Below, in pieces: positions 14,575 to 23,292 of a stretch of 64,000 nucleotides of DNA. Position numbers and translations under genes: made by a program. Location of the stretch: the NCBI RefSeq assembly GCF_041060425.1, contig NZ_JAULBC010000004.1:434001-498000 (forward strand). The letters are read 5' to 3'. The notes beneath the pieces are model-generated. The model saw nothing but the letters and a program-made list of their open reading frames with translations. It did no database searches and was not told where the DNA came from. The stretch is from Danxiaibacter flavus (lineage in GTDB: Bacteria; Bacteroidota; Bacteroidia; Chitinophagales; Chitinophagaceae). Position 1 is the stretch's first letter; each line of letters starts with the position of its first letter.

Positions 14575-15342
14575 ATGCAGTACACACTAAAAAAATCACT
14601 TGGACAGCACTTTTTGAGAGATGAGAACATTTGCCGTAAGATTGTTGCTGCGCTGGAGAAGAGTTTAGAAGATACTGCAATTACGCAATTATTGGAAGTT
14701 GGCCCCGGTGGAGGTGCGCTTACCAAACACCTTATTCAGCTTGCTAATATTGACTTCAAAGCGGTTGAGCTGGATGACGAGAAAGTAACTTACCTGGAAC
14801 ACACTTACCCCGGATTAAAAGATAAGATCATCCATAAAAGCTTCCTGGATATTGATGCCCCTTTTGACAACAATTTTATAGTCGTAGGCAACTTTCCTTA
14901 TAACATTTCTTCACAAATACTTTTTAAAGTTCTTGATTGGAAAGATCAGGTGCCTGTGTGTATCGGTATGTTCCAGAAAGAAGTAGCCCAGCGTGTTGCT
15001 GCTAAACCCAACAGCAAGGTGTACGGCATTATTAGTGTGTTAATACAAGCGTTTTATGATGTGGAATACCTGTTTGATGTGCCGCAGGGCTGCTTTAATC
15101 CTCCACCCAAAGTAATGAGCGGCGTTATAAGACTTGTAAGAAAAACGAATGCTTACGAAATGAGGTCTGTAAAAGATTTTTTCACAGTAGTAAAAACCTC
15201 TTTTAACCAACGCAGAAAAACGTTGCGAAATGCATCCCGCAGCCTGTTCTCAGAAGATGTATTAAAAGATGAAATCTTTAATAAACGCGCCGAACAACTT
15301 TCAATAGACGATTTTGCCGCACTAACGTTTAGAATGAAATAA
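14575..15342 (+). CDS. rsmA: 16S rRNA (adenine1518/1519-N6)-dimethyltransferase
   Basis: RsmA (KsgA) dimethylates two adjacent adenines near the 3' end of 16S rRNA and acts as a late 30S assembly checkpoint. The 255-residue protein starts with KKSLGQHFLRDENIC, has the SAM-binding LLEVGPGGGALT at about 40-51 and the catalytic NFPY at 106-109, and ends with the FNQRRKTLRN block. I start at the ATG at 14575 because the open frame further upstream only reads repeat DNA and the family signature begins here. It stands alone, with heptamer repeats on both sides. Confidence 0.96.
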   Translation: MQYTLKKSLGQHFLRDENICRKIVAALEKSLEDTAITQLLEVGPGGGALTKHLIQLANIDFKAVELDDEKVTYLEHTYPGLKDKIIHKSFLDIDAPFDNNFIVVGNFPYNISSQILFKVLDWKDQVPVCIGMFQKEVAQRVAAKPNSKVYGIISVLIQAFYDVEYLFDVPQGCFNPPPKVMSGVIRLVRKTNAYEMRSVKDFFTVVKTSFNQRRKTLRNASRSLFSEDVLKDEIFNKRAEQLSIDDFAALTFRMK

Positions 15343-15346
15343 AAGA

Positions 15347-15514
15347 AAGCTTAAAGCGCAAAGCTTAAAGCTCAAAACCATTTCCTGAGCGAATATTGTC
15401 TCCTGAAAGATGGGAATTCTCCGTGTCTCAGCTATTGTCAATTGTCAACTGTCAATTTTCAATTAAATAAATTTTAGTGTTTCGCCCGTGGCGCCATGTC
15501 TCTGTGGTTCAAAA
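15347..15514. repeat. AAAGCTT and ATTGACA heptamer repeats
   Basis: AAAGCTT-type heptamers (15347-15378) directly follow the rsmA stop. ATTGTCA / CTGTCAA words run from 15430 to 15463, and a CCATGTCTCTGTGGTTC stretch of the CACGGAGA family at 15478-15514 overlaps the start region of the next gene. Confidence 0.55.
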
Positions 15515-15547
15515 ATTGTTACTTTGCTGCTCAAAAAAATTTCAGCA

Positions 15548-16477
15548 GTGCAACCGAAAGTTTTAATTACCGCCAAAACACACGAGTATTTAAGGACAAG
15601 ATTAGAGAGCAGTGGTTACGAGATCATTTATCTTCCGGCTATTACTTACGATGAGCTGAAGAATGGCGCGCTTGCTGAAGTGTCTGGTTTGATCGTTACT
15701 ACCAGGTTAAAAATTGACAAAGACATTCTCGATAGCGCTCCCATGCTGAAATGGATCGGCAGACTCGGCAGCGGAATGGAACTGATCGACGTTCCTTATG
15801 CAGAGAGCAAAGGCATACTTTGTGTAAGCAGTCCTGAAGGGAACCGTAATGCTGTTGCTGAACATTCAATGGGTTTCATTCTAAACATGATGAACAAGAT
15901 CGGCAGCAGCTTCAATGAAGTAAAAGAAGGCAAATGGATCCGCGACGCGAACAGAGGAACCGAACTATTCGGCAAAACTGTCGGCATCATAGGCTTTGGT
16001 AATACCGGCGGCGCTCTTGCAAAATTGCTTGGCTCTTTTGGAGTAACTGTGCTTGCTCACGATAAATATAAATTTGATTTCGCCAAAGATCATGTGCACG
16101 AAGCCAATGTGGAGCAGATAGCCAGGTATGCAGATGTGATCAGCCTAAATCTCCCCTTAACGGACGAAACCTTTCACTACGCAAATGATGCATTTTTCAA
16201 TAGCCTTGAAAAAAAGCCTTATTTCATTACCGCTTGCCGTGGTAAGGTAACAGATGCTTCGGCGATTATCCGTGCATTAGATAATGGGAAAATTGCAGGC
16301 GCCGCACTGGATGTTTTAGAAAACGAAAAGCTGGAAACTTACACAGAAGAACAAAAATTACAGCTGGAAAATCTTTGCAATCGCCCCAATGTTATTATAA
16401 CTCCGCATATTGCAGGTTACAGTCATGAAGCATATTATTTGATGGCGAAAATTGTGTTGGATAAGATAGGGATATAG
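15548..16477 (+). CDS. D-2-hydroxyacid dehydrogenase (SerA-like)
   Basis: An NAD-dependent oxidoreductase of about 309 residues. The Rossmann glycine motif GIIGFGNTGGALAK and the catalytic Arg (TACRGKV), Glu (LDVLENEK) and His (TPHIAGYSHE) are all in place. It is most like phosphoglycerate dehydrogenase without the ACT domain, but the substrate cannot be decided from sequence. I prefer the GTG at 15548 (VQPKVLITAK) because upstream codons read through repeat DNA and a near-match to the -7 element (TTACTTTG) lies at about 15520-15530. The stop codon is the first base triplet of an AGCTGTC heptamer repeat. Confidence 0.85.
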   Translation: MQPKVLITAKTHEYLRTRLESSGYEIIYLPAITYDELKNGALAEVSGLIVTTRLKIDKDILDSAPMLKWIGRLGSGMELIDVPYAESKGILCVSSPEGNRNAVAEHSMGFILNMMNKIGSSFNEVKEGKWIRDANRGTELFGKTVGIIGFGNTGGALAKLLGSFGVTVLAHDKYKFDFAKDHVHEANVEQIARYADVISLNLPLTDETFHYANDAFFNSLEKKPYFITACRGKVTDASAIIRALDNGKIAGAALDVLENEKLETYTEEQKLQLENLCNRPNVIITPHIAGYSHEAYYLMAKIVLDKIGI

Positions 16478-16478
16478 C

Positions 16479-16715
16479 TGTCAGCTTTGAGCTATCAGCT
16501 TTCAGCAACCGATGCGAATGCAAGATATTTTGTTTTATTGGCGAGGACCTGAGAGGTAAGTAACCCCTCGGCATTAGTTATAGATAAAATTATCTCACCA
16601 TTTTCTTTCACCCGGTTTTAAGCTTTAGGCTTTTAGCTTTAAGCCTGGATACATCTTTACCATGCCGCATCATCTCCAGCCAGGTTTTAAGCTTTGGGCT
16701 TTAGGCTTTCAGCTT
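16479..16715. repeat. AGCTATC and AAGCTTT heptamer repeats
   Basis: AGCTATC/AGCTTTC words (16479-16506) abut the dehydrogenase stop. AAGCTTTAGGCTTTTAGC-type words follow at 16617-16644 and 16684-16716, the last reaching the stop of the convergent gene. Confidence 0.65.
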
Positions 16716-17240
16716 TTACCTCCCCTCTATCGTTGCCAGGAAAGTAAGATCATGGTTACGGTAAAATGAACCGGAGGCATTTTCTGAAGAACCCGTCCAT
16801 TCCTCGCCGTCCGGGTAAGGGTCTTTTTCCGTCCAGCTGCCTTCCCCAATGGCAATCATTCCGCCGTTATTACAACTAATTTTAAAGCCATACTGCCTGT
16901 GAGCATCCAACACAATTCCATCCATATTAAACTCGAGCCATTGGCCATCAGTTGAGTGATCTACTTTCACATGTTTTTCGAGCAACGGCTTCTGCCACAC
17001 GTGATTTCTTTCATCAAACTCAAACAGCGTAATGCTTGCATCAGTATGTGCAGTCACCATTTCGGAAAACAATTTGATCGCCCGTAAACGCCCCGGCTGT
17101 TTAATATTGAACGTTTGTCCGGCTGAATAATGAATGCCGTTTGAACAATGGCCAACCCAATAAAAATGACCATTTATTTCATTGCCAACATCATAATGAT
17201 GTAAGGAAGTTGTGGAAGAAACGTTTTTTTTCATCGCCAT
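16716..17240 (-). CDS. hypothetical beta-rich protein
   Basis: A 174-residue protein without signal peptide or membrane segment. It is rich in aromatic and beta-forming residues, with alternating segments such as SITLFEFDERNHVWQ and QYGFKISCNNGGMIAIGEGSW, which suggests a beta-sandwich like carbohydrate-binding or jelly-roll modules. I do not recognise a family. It is monocistronic, convergent with the dehydrogenase and divergent from greA. Confidence 0.65.
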   Translation of the reverse strand: MAMKKNVSSTTSLHHYDVGNEINGHFYWVGHCSNGIHYSAGQTFNIKQPGRLRAIKLFSEMVTAHTDASITLFEFDERNHVWQKPLLEKHVKVDHSTDGQWLEFNMDGIVLDAHRQYGFKISCNNGGMIAIGEGSWTEKDPYPDGEEWTGSSENASGSFYRNHDLTFLATIEGR

Positions 17241-17449
17241 TCTATTTAAGGTTCCTATCGGGGGAATGAGTTGAGAGAATGCAGCGAGTATTTAAATTTC
17301 CTGAAGTCTACCAGTCGTTTTAATAACTAATTAATATCCGGCCCCATATTATCACAAACGGAAAAAAAACAGGTTTAGTATGCCGTTTTTTGTTAAAATT
17401 CTCTGATAGAATAGCGGGTAAGAATTTGTTTGTTTTGAAAAAGGTTTTT

Positions 17450-17457
17450 TAAATTTG
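17450..17457 (+). promoter_or_regulatory. -7 element of greA
   Basis: TAAATTTG matches TAnnTTTG. TTG at 17426-17428 lies 21 bp upstream. The transcript would start near 17462, giving a leader of about 65 nt that contains a terminator hairpin. Confidence 0.55.
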
Positions 17458-17466
17458 TATTTACTG

Positions 17467-17503
17467 CAACGCTACGCATTGGATGTGGCGTTGTATTTTT
17501 TTT
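17467..17503 (+). terminator. terminator hairpin in the greA leader
   Basis: CAACGC (17467-17472) pairs with GCGTTG (17488-17493) and CGCAT with ATGTG inside it, 11 pairs with a 2-nt bulge and a 3-nt loop, followed by a T-rich tract (17494-17503). It lies between the promoter and the greA start codon, so it would end transcripts early unless antiterminated. Confidence 0.65.
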
Positions 17504-17526
17504 ACCCCCTTCAAAACCAGAAGACT

Positions 17527-18000
17527 ATGAGTGATGTAATGTACGTGTCTAAAGAAGCATTTGAAAAAATGAGGGAAGAGCTTCATCATATGAAAACCGT
17601 GGAGCGTCCTGCCGCATCAAGAGCCATTGCTGAAGCGAGGGAAAAGGGTGATCTGCGTGAAAACGCCGAATATGATGCTGCCAAAGAGGCTCAGGGAATA
17701 TTGGAAGCTAAAATGGCGCTGTTGGAATCGCAGATTGCAAGCTCCAGGATTGTTGAAGCAAGTGAAATTGATACCAGCAAAGTTTCAATATTAACGAAGG
17801 TCACAATAACGAATGTTGCCACTAAAAAGACTTTTACCTATCAGATTGTCGGTGAAAAAGAAGCTGATCTGAAAAGCGGGAAAGTTTCGGTTTCATCTCC
17901 TATTGGCCAGGGCTTGCTTGGCAAAACCATCGGCGACATTGCGGAGGTTAAAGCGCCCACCGGTGTATTGAAATTTAAGGTGGACAATATAACGATCTAA
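17527..18000 (+). CDS. greA: transcription elongation factor GreA
   Basis: GreA enters the secondary channel of RNA polymerase and triggers cleavage of backtracked RNA. The 157-residue protein has the N-terminal coiled coil with the acidic tip (REKGDLRENAEYDAAKEAQG, about 38-57) and the C-terminal FKBP-like domain ending in SPIGQGLLGKTIGD. The ATG at 17527 gives the usual length. It stands alone between a leader terminator and a strong downstream terminator. Confidence 0.96.
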   Translation: MSDVMYVSKEAFEKMREELHHMKTVERPAASRAIAEAREKGDLRENAEYDAAKEAQGILEAKMALLESQIASSRIVEASEIDTSKVSILTKVTITNVATKKTFTYQIVGEKEADLKSGKVSVSSPIGQGLLGKTIGDIAEVKAPTGVLKFKVDNITI

Positions 18001-18021
18001 GGCCTTATCATGATATTTGAA

Positions 18022-18050
18022 AGAGGCGCAGCAATTACTGCGCCTCTTTT
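18022..18050 (+). terminator. terminator of greA
   Basis: AGAGGCGCAG and CTGCGCCTCT form a perfect 10-bp stem with a 6-nt loop, followed by TTT, 21 bp after the stop codon. Confidence 0.85.
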
Positions 18051-18167
18051 ATGTCTGAAGAAGACGTGCGACAATGCCGAAGCGTTAAGGGCTGCAAATA
18101 CTAAAACCTGCCGCATATAACGTACAACTTAAAAATATTGCTTACAATTGCCGTATAAAACAACTGT

Positions 18168-18563
18168 ATGACAATCTTCTCAAAAATTATAGCAGGCGAA
18201 ATCCCTTCTTATAAAGTTGCAGAGAACGATCAATTCATCGCGTTTCTGGATATTTTTCCGCTTGTTCGCGGTCATGTTTTGGTGGTTCCGAAAATTGAAG
18301 TGGACAATTTCTTTGATCTGCCGCAGGAGTACATCAGCCAGTTGTTCATATTTGCACAACCAATTGCCAAAGCCATCGAAAAATCTTTTCATTGTAACCG
18401 TTGCGGCGTCGAAGTAATTGGCCTTGATGTGCCTCATGCACATGTGCACCTGATTCCTATTAATTCTGCCGATGATCTCAACTTCACCCGTCATAAATTA
18501 AAGCTCAGTCCGGATGAGTTTAAAGATGTGCAACAAAAAATACTGACTGCACTAAACAATTAA
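18168..18563 (+). CDS. HIT-family nucleotide hydrolase or transferase
   Basis: A 131-residue histidine-triad protein. The start IFSKIIAGEIPSYKV, the FLDIFPLVRGHVLVVPK strand and the catalytic triad HAHVHL (about residues 90-95) are typical of the HinT-like branch, which hydrolyses nucleoside phosphoramidates. The exact substrate is not known. It follows greA after a terminator, so it probably has its own promoter. Confidence 0.93.
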   Translation: MTIFSKIIAGEIPSYKVAENDQFIAFLDIFPLVRGHVLVVPKIEVDNFFDLPQEYISQLFIFAQPIAKAIEKSFHCNRCGVEVIGLDVPHAHVHLIPINSADDLNFTRHKLKLSPDEFKDVQQKILTALNN

Positions 18564-18645
18564 CCGGTTGATGGGGTTGTAAGTTAATGGACTTTAACAT
18601 TGCGTTTAAAGCACCGTTTGCTAGTTTTAACAATCAACCATCAGC

Positions 18646-19185
18646 ATGATCAAAATTCTGGTACTGGCTACAATCCTGTTTTCGGCATTCCACGTTCAGG
18701 CACAAGAAGATTATGTAGTATTAAGGAAAGGAAACAAAACAATACAGCGTTTTACAAGCGGATCGTATATAGACTGCAGGTTAGATAACTATCAATGGAT
18801 GTCGGGCTATATAACAGCCATAAGACACGATTCATTATTTATCCGCCAGTTCCAGGTAAGAACTATAGGGAGCATATCAGACACTAGCACATTCGGAATT
18901 TTTCCCATCCATATTAATGATATTAAGGCCTTTCCCAAACAACCCGAATCTTTTGAATTTATCAAGAATGGCACCTTGTTTATGATTGGCGGAGGTGGTT
19001 ATGCCGTGTTGAACATCGCGAACGGACTTATCAATAATGAAGAAGTGTTCAGCGGTGATAATCTTACCAAGCTGGGCATCGCGTTAGGTGTTGCCGGAAT
19101 CGGGGTAATAATGAATGTAACACACTCCGACGTAATCAAGGTTGGAAAGAAATACAGGCTGCAGTATGTGAAGCTGAATCCGTAG
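18646..19185 (+). CDS. hypothetical exported protein
   Basis: A 179-residue protein with a clear signal peptide (MIKILVLATILFSAFHVQAQ). The mature part begins with a short beta region and ends with two hydrophobic stretches (FIKNGTLFMIGGGGYAVLNIA and KLGIALGVAGIGVIMNVT). I do not recognise a family. Its stop codon is directly followed by an AGCTGTC heptamer repeat. Confidence 0.65.
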   Translation: MIKILVLATILFSAFHVQAQEDYVVLRKGNKTIQRFTSGSYIDCRLDNYQWMSGYITAIRHDSLFIRQFQVRTIGSISDTSTFGIFPIHINDIKAFPKQPESFEFIKNGTLFMIGGGGYAVLNIANGLINNEEVFSGDNLTKLGIALGVAGIGVIMNVTHSDVIKVGKKYRLQYVKLNP

Positions 19186-19188
19186 AGC

Positions 19189-19215
19189 TGTCAGCTAACT
19201 GCTCAGTTTGCAGCT
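19189..19215. repeat. AGCTGTC heptamer repeat
   Basis: AGCTGTC / AGCTAAC words start 4 bp after a stop codon. Same family as the repeats at 2799 and 16479. Confidence 0.5.
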
Positions 19216-19228
19216 CTTCGCAAATTGA

Positions 19229-19960
19229 TGAACCTGTTTCAACTGAGTGCTTCGTACTTCGTACTTTCTCCTTCATCAACATCGTACACCTAACATCCTA
19301 CATCTAATCATCGTTACATTTAAATGAACCTGTTTCACTTATGTACTTCGTACTTCGTAACTCATACTTTCTCCATCTTCCACATCGTACACCGTACATC
19401 TTACATCTATTACCGCACATTTAAATGAACCTGTTTCACCTACGTACTTCGTACTTCGTAATTCGTACTTTCTCCTTCTTTCACATTGTACATCGTACCC
19501 TTAACATCCTACATCTATCGTCATACATTTAAATGAACCTGTTTCACCCACGTACTTCGTACTTCGTAATTCGTACTTTCTCCTTCTTTCACATTGTACA
19601 TCGTACCCTTAACATCCTACATCTATCGTCATACATTTAAATGAACCTNNNNNNNNNNNNNNNNNNNNNNNNNNNNNNNNNNNNNNNNNNNNNNNNNNNN
19701 NNNNNNNNNNNNNNNNNNNNNNNNNNNNNNNNNNNNNNNNNNNNNNNNGTTTCACCCACGTACTTCGTACTTCGTAATTCGTACTTTCCCCTTCTTTCAC
19801 ATCGTACCCTTAACATCCTACATCTATCGTCATACATTTAAATGAACCTGTTTCACTTACGTACTTCGTACTTCGTAATTCGTACTTTCCCCTTCTTTCA
19901 CATCGTACATCGTACACCTAACATCGTACATAACGTCATCCATCGTACACCAACACCGTA
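19229..19960. repeat. tandem array with unit of about 96-108 bp, interrupted by an assembly gap
   Basis: The anchor TGAACCTGTTTCA starts at 19229, 19325, 19426, 19534, 19642 (cut by the gap) and 19843, giving periods of 96, 101, 108 and 108 bp. Each unit holds GTACTTC / GTAATTC heptamers and then ACATCGT / ACATCCT heptamers. The array was probably collapsed in assembly. No ORF or promoter function is evident. Single units of the same kind lie at 14450-14555 and 51921-51950. Confidence 0.85.
19649..19748. other. assembly gap of 100 N
   Basis: Exactly 100 N within the tandem array, the usual placeholder for a gap of unknown size. Confidence 0.98.
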
Positions 19961-20014
19961 CATTTAATAACATTCCTCTTTTAGTTTTCCCTTTTGACTT
20001 ATATTGCCGCCGCA

Positions 20015-20734
20015 ATGGCAAAGCAATCTAAGTCTTCTAAGTTCGGGCGTTTTTGCAGAAAGCTTTTACGCATTTTTATAATACTCTTCATTCTATCCAA
20101 TATTTACCTGGTGGTATGTAAGTGGGTTATGCCTCCAATTACCATAACGCAATTCACCAACTTTTTCGGTTATGGTTTAAAACGAGATTATGTAAAATGG
20201 GATGAGATCTCTCCCAATCTCAAGCTAGCGGTGATGGCCAGCGAGGATCAGCTTTTCCCGGATCACGATGGTTTTGACTGGAAGGCATTGGAAAAAAGTC
20301 TGTCGACCAATTCAAAAAAGAAAAACAAGATCAGGGGTACGGGTGCCAGCACGCTCAGCCAGCAAACAGCCAAGAATGTTTTTTTGTGGCAGGGTAATGG
20401 CGTATTCAGATATATAAGAAAAGCGCCTGAATTCTATTACACCAAAATGATTGAATGGGTTTGGGGTAAGAAAAGAATACTGGACGTTTATTTGAATACT
20501 GTGGAAATGGGCCCCGGCATTTTTGGTGTTGAAGCTGCTGCGCAGGCATATTTCCATAAATCGGCCAAAAATGTCAGCCGGAGCGAAGCTGCGATGATCA
20601 TTGCCTGCCTGCCCAATCCCAAAGTATTTACTGTAAAACCTATGAGCAGGTTTGTTCAATGGAAGTATCAATGGATACTAAAACAAATGAACAATATTTC
20701 TGATGATCCGGATATAATGGCACTGACGAAATAA
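20015..20734 (+). CDS. mtgA: monofunctional peptidoglycan glycosyltransferase
   Basis: MtgA (GT51) polymerises lipid II into glycan strands on the periplasmic face. The 239-residue protein has an N-terminal membrane anchor (LLRIFIILFILSNIYLVV) and the GT51 motifs: the first catalytic Glu in ASEDQLFPDHDGFDW, GASTLSQQTAKN, then KRILDVYLNTVEMGPGIFG and SEAAMIIACLPNP. No transpeptidase domain is present. I start at the ATG at 20015; the upstream codons add nothing conserved. Confidence 0.95.
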   Translation: MAKQSKSSKFGRFCRKLLRIFIILFILSNIYLVVCKWVMPPITITQFTNFFGYGLKRDYVKWDEISPNLKLAVMASEDQLFPDHDGFDWKALEKSLSTNSKKKNKIRGTGASTLSQQTAKNVFLWQGNGVFRYIRKAPEFYYTKMIEWVWGKKRILDVYLNTVEMGPGIFGVEAAAQAYFHKSAKNVSRSEAAMIIACLPNPKVFTVKPMSRFVQWKYQWILKQMNNISDDPDIMALTK

Positions 20735-21043
20735 TGGCAAATACAAAATGTGGTTCGGTTAAATCGGCATTGTCAATTCGAAAGTCGTGTATTGCTAAAT
20801 AACGTCTTGTAAAAAAGAAAAACTCAAGCTCGATTATTATTGCGTTCGCCTCTGCTGAGAAACTGATACACGCAATTCATAAGACAAACAAATGTCTTCG
20901 GCATTTTCGTTGCGCCTTAGCTCCTCTGCGTTCGTTGCGTGAAACCTTTTGAAAGATTAAGATGACCTTTGCCTGAAACTATTCTTAACTATACCGTAAA
21001 TTGCTTTGCTGTTATTCGATTTTTATAAGCAAAACCAGCAAGG
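20735..21043. other. intergenic gap with a TTTCGTTGCG-type repeat
   Basis: At 20890-20947 the sequence TTCGTTGCGCCTTAGC and CTGCGTTCGTTGCGTGAAA belongs to a repeat family also seen at 31081-31130. The rest of the 309 bp is featureless. Confidence 0.4.
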
Positions 21044-22210
21044 ATGAACGTTCAGGAACTGCTAACTTCAAAACTACCTAATGTAGGCACCACAGTTTTT
21101 ACTACAATGAGCCAACTGGCGCTTGAACACAATGCTATCAATCTCGGACAGGGCTTTCCCGATTTTCCTATGAGTGAAGAACTGACTGCATTGGTTTGCA
21201 AGGCTATGAGGGATGGTTTTAACCAATATTCACACATGAATGGAGTACCCTCGTTGCGGGATGGTATTGCCGAAAAAGTTTCCGCTTTATATAAGACAAA
21301 TATTCATCCCAATGAACAGATAACTGTAACGCCGGGGGGAACCTATGCCATATATACTGCGCTTACAACTATTTTGCAACCCGGTGATGAGGTGATTGTA
21401 TTTGAACCGGCATACGATAGCTATATACCTAATATAGAAGTAAACGGTGCGGTCCCTGTCCGCATTTCATTGCAATATCCTGACTACGCAATTCCCTGGC
21501 AAACCGTGAAGGAACGTTTAACAGCAAAAACAAAAGCTATCATCATCAATTCGCCACATAACCCAACTGGTGTTGTGCTTAGCGCAAATGATATACAGCA
21601 ACTGAAGAACCTGGTAGAAGGAACCGGCATATTTATTATTAGCGATGAAGTATATGAGCACCTGGTTTTTGATGGTCTTCAACACGAAAGCATACTGCGT
21701 TATCCGGAGCTTTTGGCTAGAAGTTTTGTTTGTTTTTCATTCGGCAAAACCTATCATTGTACAGGATGGAAAATAGGTTATTGCATTGCACCTTCTGCAT
21801 TAATGAAAGAGTTTAGAAAAGTGCACCAGTTCAATTGCTTTTCAACAGATACACCCAAGCAAATTGCATTAGCCACATATATCCATAACAAAGACGCCTA
21901 TCTTTCATTAGCGGCTTTTATACAAAAGAAAAGAGATTATTTTAAAGAGCTAATGTCCGGTACGTTATTCAGACCGTTAACATCACACGGAAGTTATTTT
22001 CAATGCTATGATTACTCCGCTGTCAGCAATGAAAAAGATATTGACTTTGCTACACGCATTACCAAAGAATATGGCGTTACTGCTATTCCCGTATCCGTTT
22101 TTTATAAAGATGGAGAGGATAATAAGGTTGTGCGTTTCTGCTTTGCCAAGCAGGAAGAAACATTGCGCCTTGCAGCAGAGAGACTAAGAAACATTAAACC
22201 GGTATTGTAA
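21044..22210 (+). CDS. PLP-dependent aminotransferase, YbdL-like methionine/kynurenine type
   Basis: A fold-type I aminotransferase of 388 residues. The PLP lysine is K235 in SFGKTYHCTGWKIGY. NLGQGFPDFPM near the N-terminus, NSPHNPTGVVL and the closing FCFAKQEETL are characteristic of the methionine-preferring YbdL group, related to kynurenine-oxoglutarate transaminases. The probable role is amino-acid transamination, including the last step of methionine salvage. The gene is monocistronic. Confidence 0.88.
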   Translation: MNVQELLTSKLPNVGTTVFTTMSQLALEHNAINLGQGFPDFPMSEELTALVCKAMRDGFNQYSHMNGVPSLRDGIAEKVSALYKTNIHPNEQITVTPGGTYAIYTALTTILQPGDEVIVFEPAYDSYIPNIEVNGAVPVRISLQYPDYAIPWQTVKERLTAKTKAIIINSPHNPTGVVLSANDIQQLKNLVEGTGIFIISDEVYEHLVFDGLQHESILRYPELLARSFVCFSFGKTYHCTGWKIGYCIAPSALMKEFRKVHQFNCFSTDTPKQIALATYIHNKDAYLSLAAFIQKKRDYFKELMSGTLFRPLTSHGSYFQCYDYSAVSNEKDIDFATRITKEYGVTAIPVSVFYKDGEDNKVVRFCFAKQEETLRLAAERLRNIKPVL

Positions 22211-22217
22211 ATAAAAA

Positions 22218-22241
22218 AGCCGCTTATAAATAAGCGGCCCT
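22218..22241 (-). terminator. terminator shared by convergent genes
   Basis: GCCGCTT and AAGCGGC form a 7-bp stem. On the minus strand it is followed by six T, so it mainly serves the convergent coiled-coil gene. Confidence 0.7.
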
Positions 22242-22267
22242 ATCAATACCCAATTTATAGAAGCTAA

Positions 22268-23251
22268 TTAACCGAATATTCCAGCTTTCTTCAAAGTCTT
22301 TACACCTTCGCCAATTTTGTAACCATTCTGGTAGATCTGAATTTTGTAATCACCAGTCTGATAGTGGCTATCTTGTTTCCAGTCGAAGCTGATCGGAGTG
22401 CGTTTGCCCTGTTCGTAGTTAACATTTACTTTGTTAGTGAAAACTTTCTCACCTTCATCGCGAGTCTGGAAAGTTCCGCTTGTTGAAGGAACAGAAATTA
22501 CTTTTCCATCAGGACCAGTAACTACAACATACAGATCTTTACTTCCGCTTGGAGCAATTCTGTTTTCATCCAGATCAAAAGATACCCGTAACAGATCTGC
22601 GCGCTTTGCTTTTGTAGTAGATACTTCTTTACCACTGCCTTTTACATTGATCGCAGCGATGTTAATATTGGAAGCGTGCAGTGTAGAACCAACATCTTCA
22701 ATATGTGCTTTTTCAGTCTGAGTAGTAGTAAGTGTTTGCTCAACTACTTTCTTCTGAGAAGCAAGTGTATCTCTTTCTGTTGTTAATTGCTGATTAGAAG
22801 TAGTAAGCTGTGCATTTTCGGCTTTCAACTGTTCTACTTGTGCAAGCAAATCGTTGATCTTGCCATTCAGCTCAGCGATCATCGCTTTTGCTTTACCAAG
22901 ATCAGAATTTTTCTTGCGCAGTTCATCTTTAATGTTTTGTTTCAGTTTGTCAATCTCAGCTTTACGTTCGCCAAGCTGGCCCTGAAGCTGTGTATTGCTA
23001 CCTGTTAAAGAATCCATTCTGGCTAAAGCAATGTTATATTCTTCCTGAACAGCATTGCGGGCAGAGTCAACATTTGAAAATTGTGTTTGAAGCTGGTCAA
23101 TCTTTTCAGATGACTTATTTTTGTCATAAATGATGTAACCCCAGGTTACCAACAAAGCTGCTATAAGAACACCATAAATAACTTTGCGGTTATCCTTCGG
23201 GGTCTGTTGGGGTTGATCTCCGCCTGTTGAAGGATAATTTGTGTAAGCCAT
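22268..23251 (-). CDS. membrane-anchored coiled-coil protein of unknown function
   Basis: A 327-residue protein. A short cytoplasmic N-terminus rich in Pro/Gln is followed by one membrane helix (about residues 24-42), a long coiled coil (about 47-190, with heptads such as LLAQVEQLKAENAQL) and a C-terminal beta domain with VVVTGPDGKVI and TGDYKIQIYQNGYKIGEG. The layout suggests a tethered periplasmic or cytoplasmic spacer. I do not recognise a named family. It is divergent from the exonuclease gene. Confidence 0.7.
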   Translation of the reverse strand: MAYTNYPSTGGDQPQQTPKDNRKVIYGVLIAALLVTWGYIIYDKNKSSEKIDQLQTQFSNVDSARNAVQEEYNIALARMDSLTGSNTQLQGQLGERKAEIDKLKQNIKDELRKKNSDLGKAKAMIAELNGKINDLLAQVEQLKAENAQLTTSNQQLTTERDTLASQKKVVEQTLTTTQTEKAHIEDVGSTLHASNINIAAINVKGSGKEVSTTKAKRADLLRVSFDLDENRIAPSGSKDLYVVVTGPDGKVISVPSTSGTFQTRDEGEKVFTNKVNVNYEQGKRTPISFDWKQDSHYQTGDYKIQIYQNGYKIGEGVKTLKKAGIFG

Positions 23252-23292
23252 GTTTCTAGTTTTTGTTTTAAATTATTTTATAAATATTTTAA

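Noticed and set aside
17455..17526. N-terminal extension of GreA from an upstream TTG
   Set aside because: The extra codons translate the leader terminator hairpin and its T tract, and the family start matches the ATG at 17527.
19229..19960. Possible CRISPR array
   Set aside because: The whole unit repeats, including the would-be spacers, and the unit is about 100 bp. No cas gene is nearby.
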